From Alphaproteobacteria bacterium (GTDB taxonomy: Bacteria; Pseudomonadota; Alphaproteobacteria; CADEGL01): a DNA stretch of 48,037 nt. Under the pieces are notes generated by a model. The model did no database searches, was not told the DNA's origin, and saw nothing but the letters and a program-made list of their open reading frames with translations. The position numbers were made by a program, and so were the translations under genes. Below are positions 15,401 to 22,779 of the stretch, one piece after another (position 1 is the first letter of the stretch; each line of letters starts with the position of its first letter). The stretch lies in contig JAPLOM010000063.1 in assembly GCA_026400755.1 (NCBI GenBank), positions 146,353 to 194,389 of the forward strand, read 5' to 3'.

Positions 15401-16116
15401 TGCCCCGCTTCGGTGATGTTTGGGTCTATCTCAGCGCGACGCCGCTTCTGTGGCTAACGGCCACGCTGGCGGCCTATGTCGCCGCCTTCTGGCTTTACCA
15501 GCGCGCGGGCCAGAATCCCTTGGTCAATCCCGTCGCGGTGTCGGTCGCCGCTCTCGTCGCGGTCCTGATCGTCAGCGGAACGGATTATCCGACCTACTTC
15601 AACGGCGCGCAGTTCGTTCATTTCCTGCTGGGCCCCGCGACCGTCGCGATTGCCGTGCCGCTCCATCTCAATTTCGCGGTGGTGCGGCGCAATCTTGTGC
15701 CGATGGTCGCGGCGCTTCTGGCCGGGTCGGTCACGGCGGCGGTTTCGGTCGTCGGTATCGCCTATGCGTTGGGCGCCAGCCGCGAAACGCTTCTGTCGTT
15801 GGCGCCCAAGTCAGTAACGGCGCCTATCGCCATGGGCATCGCCGAGCAGATCGGCGGCGTGCCCTCGCTCACGGCCGTGCTGGTGATCTTGACCGGCATC
15901 ACGGGCGCCATGATCGCAAAGCCGGTCTTGAATTTTCTCGGCATTCGAGACTGGCCCGCGCGCGGGTTCGCGGTCGGATTGACGGCGCACGGCATCGGCA
16001 CGGCGCGCGCGTTCCAGGTCAACGAGGTGGCTGGGACCTTCGCGGGAATCGCGATGGGGCTGAACGGCCTGGCGACGGCGTTCCTGGTGCCGCTGCTGGC
16101 GGCGCTCCTGGGCTGA
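15397..16116 (+). CDS. LrgB-family membrane protein
   Basis: 239 residues with multiple hydrophobic spans and the family signatures SLAPKSVTAPIAMGIA and GLTAHGIGTARAFQ. It starts at the ATG 15397, inside the TGA of LrgA, so the pair is translationally coupled. LrgB is the larger inner-membrane partner. Its 3' end is 11 bp from the convergent PhyH gene. Family assignment is firm; the transported molecule is unknown. Confidence 0.92.
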   Translation: MMPRFGDVWVYLSATPLLWLTATLAAYVAAFWLYQRAGQNPLVNPVAVSVAALVAVLIVSGTDYPTYFNGAQFVHFLLGPATVAIAVPLHLNFAVVRRNLVPMVAALLAGSVTAAVSVVGIAYALGASRETLLSLAPKSVTAPIAMGIAEQIGGVPSLTAVLVILTGITGAMIAKPVLNFLGIRDWPARGFAVGLTAHGIGTARAFQVNEVAGTFAGIAMGLNGLATAFLVPLLAALLG

Positions 16117-16127
16117 CGCGCCGCGCC

Positions 16128-16994
16128 CTAAATCGCTATCGGCGGCTGAGGCCAAACCCGGGGGAAAAGTTCGCCGCCTATGGGCTCGCCGGGGCGGAAA
16201 ACTCCCGCGCCGAAGCTGGGCGAAGTGCCCTCCGGCCTCTCCACGAAGGTTGTGCCGTCGCCTGCGAAGCGGAACGTAACCGCGCGCAATTTTCGTGCGT
16301 CGTCCTTGTTCCCCGGCGAGCCGTGCAGCGCGAAGCCGTGAAACACCAGACAATCACCGGGGTTCATGGCTTGGCGGACGACCTTGAAGCCAGACGCGCC
16401 GGCATCGATATCCGGCAGCGGAATCGCGTCGCTTCGATCCCCGGCCGAGAAGTGGGGTGATCTGCCGCCGTCGCGAAACGACGGCCGTTTGAAATGGCCC
16501 ATACGGTGCGAGCCGCGCACAAAGCCAAGAACGCTGTGTTCCAATGCGGGGTCGAGCGGCATCCACACGCTTACGATCTTGTCACCTTCGACTGGCCAGT
16601 AGGGCGCGTCCTGATGCCATGGCGTCGGCTGGTCTAGGCCTTCGGTGCGATAGAAGACGCCATCCCAGAGCAGGTCCACAAAGGGCGAGCGCGCGATGCG
16701 CGCGGTCATTTCGGCGATGCCCGATTCCCAAATGAATCGGCGGAATGCGGTTATGCGTGGCCAGGATCGGCTGACATTGAAAAACACCCTCTCCTCGCCG
16801 GGACCGCCGGCATACCAATGATAACCTTCGGCCGGATCGGCGCGTACTTGCTCAACGCCGTCGCGCAGGCTCGCGATCCAGTCGTCTGAAAAGACATCGC
16901 GAAGAAGTACGGCGCCATCGCGCCAGTAAGAGGCGACGTTCGCTTCGGTTACGGCATGCGCAGGAGTCGCATGCACCGCATCGACAATTCTCAT
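16128..16994 (-). CDS. phytanoyl-CoA dioxygenase (PhyH)-family Fe(II)/2-oxoglutarate oxygenase
   Basis: 288 residues with the complete facial triad: His127 and Asp129 in WHQDAPYW, and His224 in LHGSPGN. Arg237 or Arg242 is the likely 2-oxoglutarate ligand. PhyH enzymes hydroxylate CoA esters, osmolytes or free small molecules. It is the only gene between the LrgAB operon and the IclR regulator and is co-directional with the regulator (125-bp gap). Substrate unknown; the nearby IclR protein may control it. Confidence 0.88.
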   Translation of the reverse strand: MRIVDAVHATPAHAVTEANVASYWRDGAVLLRDVFSDDWIASLRDGVEQVRADPAEGYHWYAGGPGEERVFFNVSRSWPRITAFRRFIWESGIAEMTARIARSPFVDLLWDGVFYRTEGLDQPTPWHQDAPYWPVEGDKIVSVWMPLDPALEHSVLGFVRGSHRMGHFKRPSFRDGGRSPHFSAGDRSDAIPLPDIDAGASGFKVVRQAMNPGDCLVFHGFALHGSPGNKDDARKLRAVTFRFAGDGTTFVERPEGTSPSFGAGVFRPGEPIGGELFPRVWPQPPIAI

Positions 16995-17119
16995 GTCAGG
17001 CGCCCTTTTCAGAGCCTGCCAAACCTACGCGGCTATGCGAAGTCAAAGATTGAAACGAGTCAACAAAGCGGAAAAATCCGTTGTCGGGCCCGTATGCGGC
17101 TGATCGGCGATGAGAGCCG

Positions 17120-18007
17120 TCAGCGAGAGGCGCGCTTCACCTGCGGCAGGCGCGTGCGGCGCAAGGGCGGCAGGTCGGTCGTGCCGCCCTCGCTGCGGGC
17201 GATGGCTTGGGCCGTTTCCATCAGCACGGGCACCAGCTTTCGCTCGATCATCTGCAGCGTCCAGCGCGACATCGGCACCGCCATATTGACGGCGGCGATG
17301 GGCTGGCGTGCGAAATCGAGCACGGGTGCCGCGATCGAAATTTCGCCCGGCGAAAACTCCTCGCTGACCAGTGCATAGCCGTCGCGTCGCGCGCGCGCGT
17401 GGGCGGCCGCCAGCGCGTTCAGATCGGTAATCGTCTTGTCCGTATAGGCGATGCGATTGGAGCGCTCAGCGATCGAGCGCGATTGCTCGTCCGGCATGAA
17501 CGCCAGCATGGCGCGGCCGGGGGCCGTGCAATAGGCGGGCAGGGATGTGCCCAGCACGACGTCGAAGGTGATTTGGTGGCGGCTTGGCACACGCGCGACA
17601 TAGATGATGTCGGTGCCGTCCAGCTCGGTCAGGTTGACGGTCTCCTCGGTGCGCTTGTGCGCTTCGAGCAGATACGGAGTCGCGCGCTCGACCAGATTGT
17701 CGGTGCGCAGATAGGTGAAGCCCAATTCCAACACTTTGGGCGCAAGCCGGTAATGCTTCGTCTTTGGGTCTTTCCGCAGATAGCCCAACTCGTGCAGCGT
17801 GTGGGTGAAGCGTTGCGCCGCGCTCTTGTCCAGGCCCGTGACGGCCGCGATTTCGGTTAGCCGCAGCGCGCGGTGCGTGTCGTCGAAGGCGGAGAAGACA
17901 CGCAGGCCTTTCTCAAGCGAGCCGACGAACAGCGGCGAATCGCGGCCGACGCGCGGGGTGCGAACGGGCGGAACAGCGGCGGCTGGCTGGGGGCTGGCGT
18001 GACGCAT
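17120..18007 (-). CDS. IclR-family transcriptional regulator
   Basis: 295 residues. The winged helix-turn-helix spans about 27-90 (SLEKGLRVFSAFDD, RLTEIAAVTGLDKSAAQRFTHTL), followed by the GAF-like effector domain with APGRAMLAFMP and GYALVSEEFSPGEISIAAPV. IclR proteins bind palindromes and sense aromatic or small organic acids. It is divergent from the crotonase gene; the 199-bp interval holds a TATAAT and a perfect palindrome, consistent with autoregulation and control of 18207-18992. Effector unknown. Confidence 0.93.
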   Translation of the reverse strand: MRHASPQPAAAVPPVRTPRVGRDSPLFVGSLEKGLRVFSAFDDTHRALRLTEIAAVTGLDKSAAQRFTHTLHELGYLRKDPKTKHYRLAPKVLELGFTYLRTDNLVERATPYLLEAHKRTEETVNLTELDGTDIIYVARVPSRHQITFDVVLGTSLPAYCTAPGRAMLAFMPDEQSRSIAERSNRIAYTDKTITDLNALAAAHARARRDGYALVSEEFSPGEISIAAPVLDFARQPIAAVNMAVPMSRWTLQMIERKLVPVLMETAQAIARSEGGTTDLPPLRRTRLPQVKRASR

Positions 18008-18093
18008 GGGCTCCGTTTCTCACGATACGCGGACGCGCGCACGATTGGGCGCGATTCGTTGACTTAAAGAAGGGGTGCGTGTTTGTATCGGAC

Positions 18094-18123
18094 TATAATA
18101 TCTCGTATTGTCATTCAATACGA
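18094..18123 (+). promoter_or_regulatory. TATAAT box and palindromic operator candidate
   Basis: TATAAT at 18094-18099 is followed by TCGTATTG-TCATT-CAATACGA (18103-18123), a perfect 8-bp inverted repeat with a 5-bp spacer. The palindrome would overlap the transcription start of the plus-strand crotonase gene, a typical repressor position. A TTGACT at 18059 is too far away (29 bp) to be its -35. Binding by the adjacent IclR protein is inference. Confidence 0.5.
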
Positions 18124-18206
18124 TGATAGCGCTGGCAACGCAAGGCCGGTATGGGAAAATGCTTGTGCGCCGGCCGTATCGGCCGGCGCCTCACGGTGGG
18201 GAAATC

Positions 18207-18992
18207 ATGCCTGAATTCATCAAGGTCGAACGCAACGGCGATGTCGCGGTCATCACGTTGAATCGTCCCGAAAAGCTCAACGCGTGGCATAAGCCCATGC
18301 GCGACGAGCTGCGTCAGGCCTTCATTGATGCGAATAAAGACTCCGCGGTGGGCGCGGTGATCGTGACCGGTTCAGGCGACCGCGCCTTCTCGGCGGGCCA
18401 GGACCTGGAGGAAACCAAGCAGTTCGTGGGCGGTGCCCAGGGCGGTGCGCAGGGCAGCGAGTGGCTTGATTCCTGGCGCGTGTTCTACACGACCATGCGC
18501 GAGGTCGATAAACCGATGATCGCGGCGCTGAACGGCGTTGCCGCGGGTTCGGCCTTCCAAGTCACGTTGCTGTGCGACATCCGTATCGGCCATGCCGGCG
18601 TGCGCATGGGCCAGCCCGAGATCAACTCTGGCATCCCCTCGGTCATGGGACCCTGGATGATGAACGAGCGTCTGGGACTCTCGCGCACGGTCGAGCTGAC
18701 GCTCACAGGCCGAATGATGAATGCCGACGAATGCCACCGCATCGGCATCCTCCATTACCTAATGCCGCAGAATCAGGTCATGCCGAAGGCGCTCGAGATC
18801 GCGAAGCATTTAGCGGGCAAGCCCAGCATCGCGATGAAGCTCAACAAGAAGCGCCTCCGCGAAGTGACGCAGCCTGCCTTCGACGACGCTTGCAAGTCTG
18901 GCAAGCGAATCCAGGGCGAGGCCTACGCGTCTGGCGAACCGCAGCGCTACATGGCCAAGTTCTTCGAGGATCGCGCTAAAAAACGGGCCTGA
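18207..18992 (+). CDS. enoyl-CoA hydratase/isomerase (crotonase) family protein
   Basis: 261 residues with the crotonase oxyanion-hole segments AFSAGQDL (60-67) and ALNGVAAGSA (107-116). Of the two catalytic Glu residues of classical hydratase, the second is kept (Glu138 in GQPEIN) but the first is replaced by Gln118. Loss of one Glu is found in isomerases, hydrolases and lyases of the superfamily, so simple hydration of enoyl-CoA is uncertain. The ATG at 18207 has GGTGGGGAAA before it. Likely regulated by the divergent IclR gene. Confidence 0.87.
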   Translation: MPEFIKVERNGDVAVITLNRPEKLNAWHKPMRDELRQAFIDANKDSAVGAVIVTGSGDRAFSAGQDLEETKQFVGGAQGGAQGSEWLDSWRVFYTTMREVDKPMIAALNGVAAGSAFQVTLLCDIRIGHAGVRMGQPEINSGIPSVMGPWMMNERLGLSRTVELTLTGRMMNADECHRIGILHYLMPQNQVMPKALEIAKHLAGKPSIAMKLNKKRLREVTQPAFDDACKSGKRIQGEAYASGEPQRYMAKFFEDRAKKRA

Positions 18993-19137
18993 GTATAGGT
19001 ACTCATCACGTCCGTATCGGCGGCTCGGGGGAGCACGACAAATAAAAGGCGCAATCGCGCAACACGCTGTGACAGCCTCGTGACGGCGTGGCGATGAAGA
19101 GTGCCTACAGTTTGAAATCGTGAGCGGGAAGAGAAGC

Positions 19138-20202
19138 ATGAAGGACGGAGCGAAATCTATCGGCGCCGTAAAGCGCCGCGACGTGCTCAAGGGCGCTGGC
19201 ATCGGTGCCGCGGCCCTGGCATTCCCGGCGGTGTTGACTCCGCGCAAGACGCGGGCCGCCGAAAAGCTCGTGGTTCGCGATCCGGGCGGGCCGTTCGAGA
19301 AAGCTTTCCAAGAGGCCTTCTACAAGCCCTTCACCAAGGAGACGGGTATCGAGATCGTCGGCGTAGCCGGGCAACATGAGCCTGTCGCGCTTATCAAGGG
19401 CATGGTCGAGACGAAGGCCTATCAGTGGGATTGCACGATCCTGGGATATTCCACCCAAGAGACGCTGCGCAACCAAGACTTCCTGGAAGAGCTGAAGCTG
19501 GATAACGATCCCGCCGTGGCGGAGATTCCGAAAGAATTCCGCACGTCGACGATGGTCGGCAGCGACGTGTATTCCACCGTGCTGGCGTACCGCACCAACT
19601 ACTACTGGAAGGATATGTGGGACGTTAAGGGCGTTCCCGGCCGGCGAGGAATGCGAAAATATCCGCACGACACGCTGGAAGAAGCTCTGTTGGCCGATGG
19701 CGTGCCGGGCGACAAGCTGTACCCACTCGACATCGACCGCGCTTTCAACAGCCTGGCGAAGATCAAGAAGGACGCGGCCATCTGGTGGACTGGCGGCGCC
19801 CAGACATCGCAGATGCTCAAGACCGGCGAGGTCGACATGTGCGCGACCTGGAACGGCCGCGCCCAGGCCGCCATCGACGACGGCGGGCCGGTCGCGATCT
19901 CCTGGAACCAGGGGCTGTGGGCCTACGAAGGCTGGTGCATTCCCAAGGGTGCGCCGAAGATCGAGCTTGCGCGTAAATTCATCGCGTTCTGCTCGCGCGC
20001 GGATCGCCAGGCGGCCTATACGCCGTTCCTGGCGTATGGTCCGCCCAATCCTGGCGCTTTCAAGCACATCGATCCGAAGCGCGCCGTGCTGCTGCCGACG
20101 TTCCCGGACAACTTTAAGCAGATGTACCGGATCGATGCGGCGTGGTGGGGCACCTTGCAGGAAAAGGTGCTTGAGCGAAACAACCAGTGGATGCTGACCT
20201 AA
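19138..20202 (+). CDS. ABC transporter periplasmic binding protein (PotD-like), Tat-exported, copy 1
   Basis: 354 residues. The N-terminus VKRRDVLKGAGIGAAALAFP (11-30) is a twin-arginine signal with likely cleavage after TRA (38-40), so the protein is exported folded. The rest is a class II periplasmic binding fold of the spermidine/putrescine group. I prefer ATG 19138 to GTG 19120 because GGAAGAG sits just ahead of it. A 303-bp interval separates it from copy 2, so it may be transcribed separately. Ligand unknown; polyamine-like cations or amino-acid derivatives are plausible. Confidence 0.88.
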   Translation: MKDGAKSIGAVKRRDVLKGAGIGAAALAFPAVLTPRKTRAAEKLVVRDPGGPFEKAFQEAFYKPFTKETGIEIVGVAGQHEPVALIKGMVETKAYQWDCTILGYSTQETLRNQDFLEELKLDNDPAVAEIPKEFRTSTMVGSDVYSTVLAYRTNYYWKDMWDVKGVPGRRGMRKYPHDTLEEALLADGVPGDKLYPLDIDRAFNSLAKIKKDAAIWWTGGAQTSQMLKTGEVDMCATWNGRAQAAIDDGGPVAISWNQGLWAYEGWCIPKGAPKIELARKFIAFCSRADRQAAYTPFLAYGPPNPGAFKHIDPKRAVLLPTFPDNFKQMYRIDAAWWGTLQEKVLERNNQWMLT

Positions 20203-20505
20203 GATCTTCGGCGATCCAGTGCGTTTCGAGAGAATTTAGAAGATCGGCGCCGCCGTGCCGCCATTCCCCGAGACGGGGAAGGATGGCCGGCGGTGGTGGC
20301 CGTTGCTTGCCTTCCGGGGCGGGGGCGGCGGGTCGGCGCTATCGAATAGCGGTTTGTGCTCGTTGCTTCGCCGTCCCTTGTTTGGCTAAAATTATTGTAA
20401 TGATATGGCGTACTTTCCATAGAGGACGGGCGCCATAAAAGACCGTGCTGGCGATTGTCGCTCAAGTGCGGGGGCCAACATGGCCACAACGAGGAGGCTT
20501 CATCT
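20203..20505. other. 303-bp gap between the two binding-protein genes
   Basis: No convincing gene here. TTCCCCG-AGA-CGGGGAA (20264-20280) is a short perfect hairpin without a T run. A low-GC patch around 20380-20415 (TTGTTTGGCTAAAATTATTGTAATGATAT) is split here by position only: TTGTTT near 20380 and TAATGA near 20400 are the sort of elements expected of a promoter for the downstream operon, but spacing is not canonical. GAGGAGG at 20491-20497 is the ribosome-binding site of copy 2. Confidence 0.4.
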
Positions 20506-21576
20506 ATGCGCATCAAATCGGCGGTCAGCCGTCGTTCAATTCTTAAGGGGGCAGGCGTCGGTGCAGCCGCTGTTGCCTTCCCGACCGTGCTTGTGCCCCG
20601 CAAGACGCGCGCGGCGGTGCAGATCACCGTCCGCGATCCGGGCGGGCCGTTCGAAAAGGCCTTCGGCGAGGGCCTCTACAAGCCGTTCAACGAAAAGTAC
20701 AAAGGCCAGTGCGAAGTGATCGGCGTGGCCGGCAAGCACGAGCCGACGGCGCAGGTCAAGGCGATGGTCGATACCAAGACGTACACTTGGGATGCTGCGC
20801 TGCTCAGCATGTCGGCCCACGATGCGTTGCCCGGCTATCTCGAACCGCTCGAGCTGAAGGGTACGGCCTATGACGAGCTGAGGGCGGAGTACAAGACGCC
20901 GACTTTTTCGGGCAACGACGTTTACTGCGCCGTCATCGGTTATCGCACCGACAAGGTGAAGAAGGCGCCCAAGTCCTGGGCCGACCTTTGGAACGTGAAG
21001 GACTTCCCGGGCCGCCGCTCGCTCCGCAAGTACCCCTTCGACACGATCGAAGAAGCGCTGATGGCGGATGGCGTGCCGACCAACAAGGTCTATCCCTGCG
21101 ATTTCGACCGTGCGTTCAAGTCCCTCGACAAGATCAAGAAGGACGTGGCCGTGTGGTGGGACCAGGGCGCCCAGGCTTCGCAGATGCTGAAGACCAACGA
21201 AGTCGACATGCTGCCGTGCTGGAACGGCCGTATTCAGGCCGTGATCGACGACGGCGCGCCGGTGGCGATGGAGTGGAACCAGAACATCGCGGGCGTCGAA
21301 GGGTGGTGCATCTTGAAAGGCACGCCGAAGGCCGAATGGTGCCGCAAGTTCATCGCCTTCGCGGCCGAGGGCAAGACGCAGGCCGGCTGGGTCGAGCATC
21401 TGACCTATGGCCCCACGAACCCGAACGCGTTCAAGTTCATCAAGCCGGAACGCGCCAGGCTCGTGGGAACCTTCCCCGAATACCAGACTCAAGCGTTGTT
21501 GATTGACAACGGATTCTGGGGCAAGGAGAAGGACAAGGCGATCGACCAGTTCAACGCCTGGATGCTCAAGGGCTAG
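20506..21576 (+). CDS. ABC transporter periplasmic binding protein (PotD-like), Tat-exported, copy 2
   Basis: 356 residues, clearly a paralogue of the preceding gene: same Tat signal (SRRSILKGAGVGAAAVAFP), same VRDPGGPFEKAF start of the mature domain, same FPGRRSLRKYP and YGPTNPNAFK motifs. The strong GAGGAGG 9 bp before the ATG fixes the start. It stands first in the gene set with ATPase and permease, so this copy is the likely main receptor. A long hairpin lies just downstream of its stop. Confidence 0.9.
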   Translation: MRIKSAVSRRSILKGAGVGAAAVAFPTVLVPRKTRAAVQITVRDPGGPFEKAFGEGLYKPFNEKYKGQCEVIGVAGKHEPTAQVKAMVDTKTYTWDAALLSMSAHDALPGYLEPLELKGTAYDELRAEYKTPTFSGNDVYCAVIGYRTDKVKKAPKSWADLWNVKDFPGRRSLRKYPFDTIEEALMADGVPTNKVYPCDFDRAFKSLDKIKKDVAVWWDQGAQASQMLKTNEVDMLPCWNGRIQAVIDDGAPVAMEWNQNIAGVEGWCILKGTPKAEWCRKFIAFAAEGKTQAGWVEHLTYGPTNPNAFKFIKPERARLVGTFPEYQTQALLIDNGFWGKEKDKAIDQFNAWMLKG

Positions 21577-21612
21577 AGCCCGGGTATCCGGTCCAACCAA
21601 ACCGTGGAGTAA

Positions 21613-21647
21613 GGATACGCGGGTGCGCGTGACGCACCCGCGTATCC
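21613..21647 (+). promoter_or_regulatory. long intercistronic hairpin between binding protein and ATPase genes
   Basis: GGATACGCGGGTGCG and CGCACCCGCGTATCC form a perfect 15-bp stem with a CGTGA loop, 36 bp after the binding-protein stop and 22 bp before the ATPase GTG. No T tract follows. Such structures after binding-protein genes typically stabilise the upstream mRNA or cause partial termination so that the receptor is made in excess over membrane parts. Confidence 0.65.
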
Positions 21648-21669
21648 GCTTAGAGGGGGATCTCGCACC

Positions 21670-22779
21670 GTGTCCGAACCAGCTTACAAACTTAAGATCA
21701 GAAACCTGCGCAAGACGTATGGTCCCGTCATCGCCTTGGCGGACGCCAACGTCGATATGCGCGAGGGCGAGTTTCTTACCCTTCTCGGGCCTTCGGGTTC
21801 GGGTAAGACCACGATGCTCATGGCCGTTGCGGGCCTGTTGCAGCCGGATGGCGGCGAGGTCTGGATCGATGGCCGCTTGGCCACCTACATGCCGCCCAAC
21901 AAGCGCGACATCGGCATGGTATTTCAGAACTACGCGCTGTTCCCGCACCTGACGGTCGCCGAAAACATCGCGTTCCCCTTGCGTATGCGCAAGGTGGACG
22001 AAGCCACGATCAAGAAAGAGGTCACGCGCGTCCTCGACGTCGTGCGCCTTCCCCAGGTCGCCGAGCGTCAGCCGCGCCAGCTTTCGGGCGGCCAGCAGCA
22101 GCGTATCGCGCTGGCCCGCTGCATCGTCTACAAGCCGTCGATCATCTTGATGGACGAGCCGCTGGGCGCATTGGACAAGAAGCTGCGCGACCAGATGCAG
22201 CTCGAGATCAAGCACTTGGCCGTGCAGCTTGGCATCACCGTGCTCTATGTCACGCACGACCAGGAAGAAGCGCTGGTCATGTCCGACCGCATCTGCCTCA
22301 TGAACGACGGCGAGATCGAGCAGTTGGGCACGCCGGACGAGCTCTATTTCCGTCCCACCTCGGTGTTCGCGGCCGACTTCCTTGGCGAATCGAACCTGAT
22401 TAAGGCGACGGTTTCCGCGGTCGATGGTAGCGCCGTCACCCTGAAGGCACCTGGCGGCGCCATCGTGCGCGCCGCGCCGTCCCGGTTCGAGGTGCGCCCC
22501 GGCCAGCAGGTCACCTTCATGGTCCGGCCCGAGAACGTCCATCTGCTTAACCCTGGCGACAAGACCGACAACGAGGTGTCCGTGAAGCTGGACGACGTCG
22601 TGCTCGTCGGCCAGGTCACCAAGGCATATGCCAAGTTGGGCGGCGAGACGAAGCTGTCGTCCACACAGTTGACGCGCGTCGGTGCCAAGATGCCGAAGTC
22701 CGGCGAAGAAGTCCGCTTCGGCTGGTCCGTCGATGCCACCGTGCTGGTCGCCGAAAAGCGCCCGGGAGCGGCAGCGTGA
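21670..22779 (+). CDS. ABC transporter ATPase (PotA-like)
   Basis: 369 residues. Walker A GPSGSGKTT (40-48), Q-loop in VFQNY, signature LSGGQQQR (138-145), Walker B IILMDEP (158-164) and switch His196 are all intact. The C-terminal 130 or so residues form the TOBE domain typical of spermidine/putrescine- and iron-type importers. The start is GTG at 21670. Its TGA overlaps the GTG of the permease gene (GTGA), coupling the two. It powers import of the ligand captured by the Tat-exported receptors. Confidence 0.95.
   Translation: MSEPAYKLKIRNLRKTYGPVIALADANVDMREGEFLTLLGPSGSGKTTMLMAVAGLLQPDGGEVWIDGRLATYMPPNKRDIGMVFQNYALFPHLTVAENIAFPLRMRKVDEATIKKEVTRVLDVVRLPQVAERQPRQLSGGQQQRIALARCIVYKPSIILMDEPLGALDKKLRDQMQLEIKHLAVQLGITVLYVTHDQEEALVMSDRICLMNDGEIEQLGTPDELYFRPTSVFAADFLGESNLIKATVSAVDGSAVTLKAPGGAIVRAAPSRFEVRPGQQVTFMVRPENVHLLNPGDKTDNEVSVKLDDVVLVGQVTKAYAKLGGETKLSSTQLTRVGAKMPKSGEEVRFGWSVDATVLVAEKRPGAAA

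Noticed and set aside
15041-16116. Holin/antiholin pair from a prophage
   Set aside because: LrgA/LrgB-like proteins are chromosomal transport proteins in many bacteria, and there is no lysin, integrase or phage structural gene nearby.
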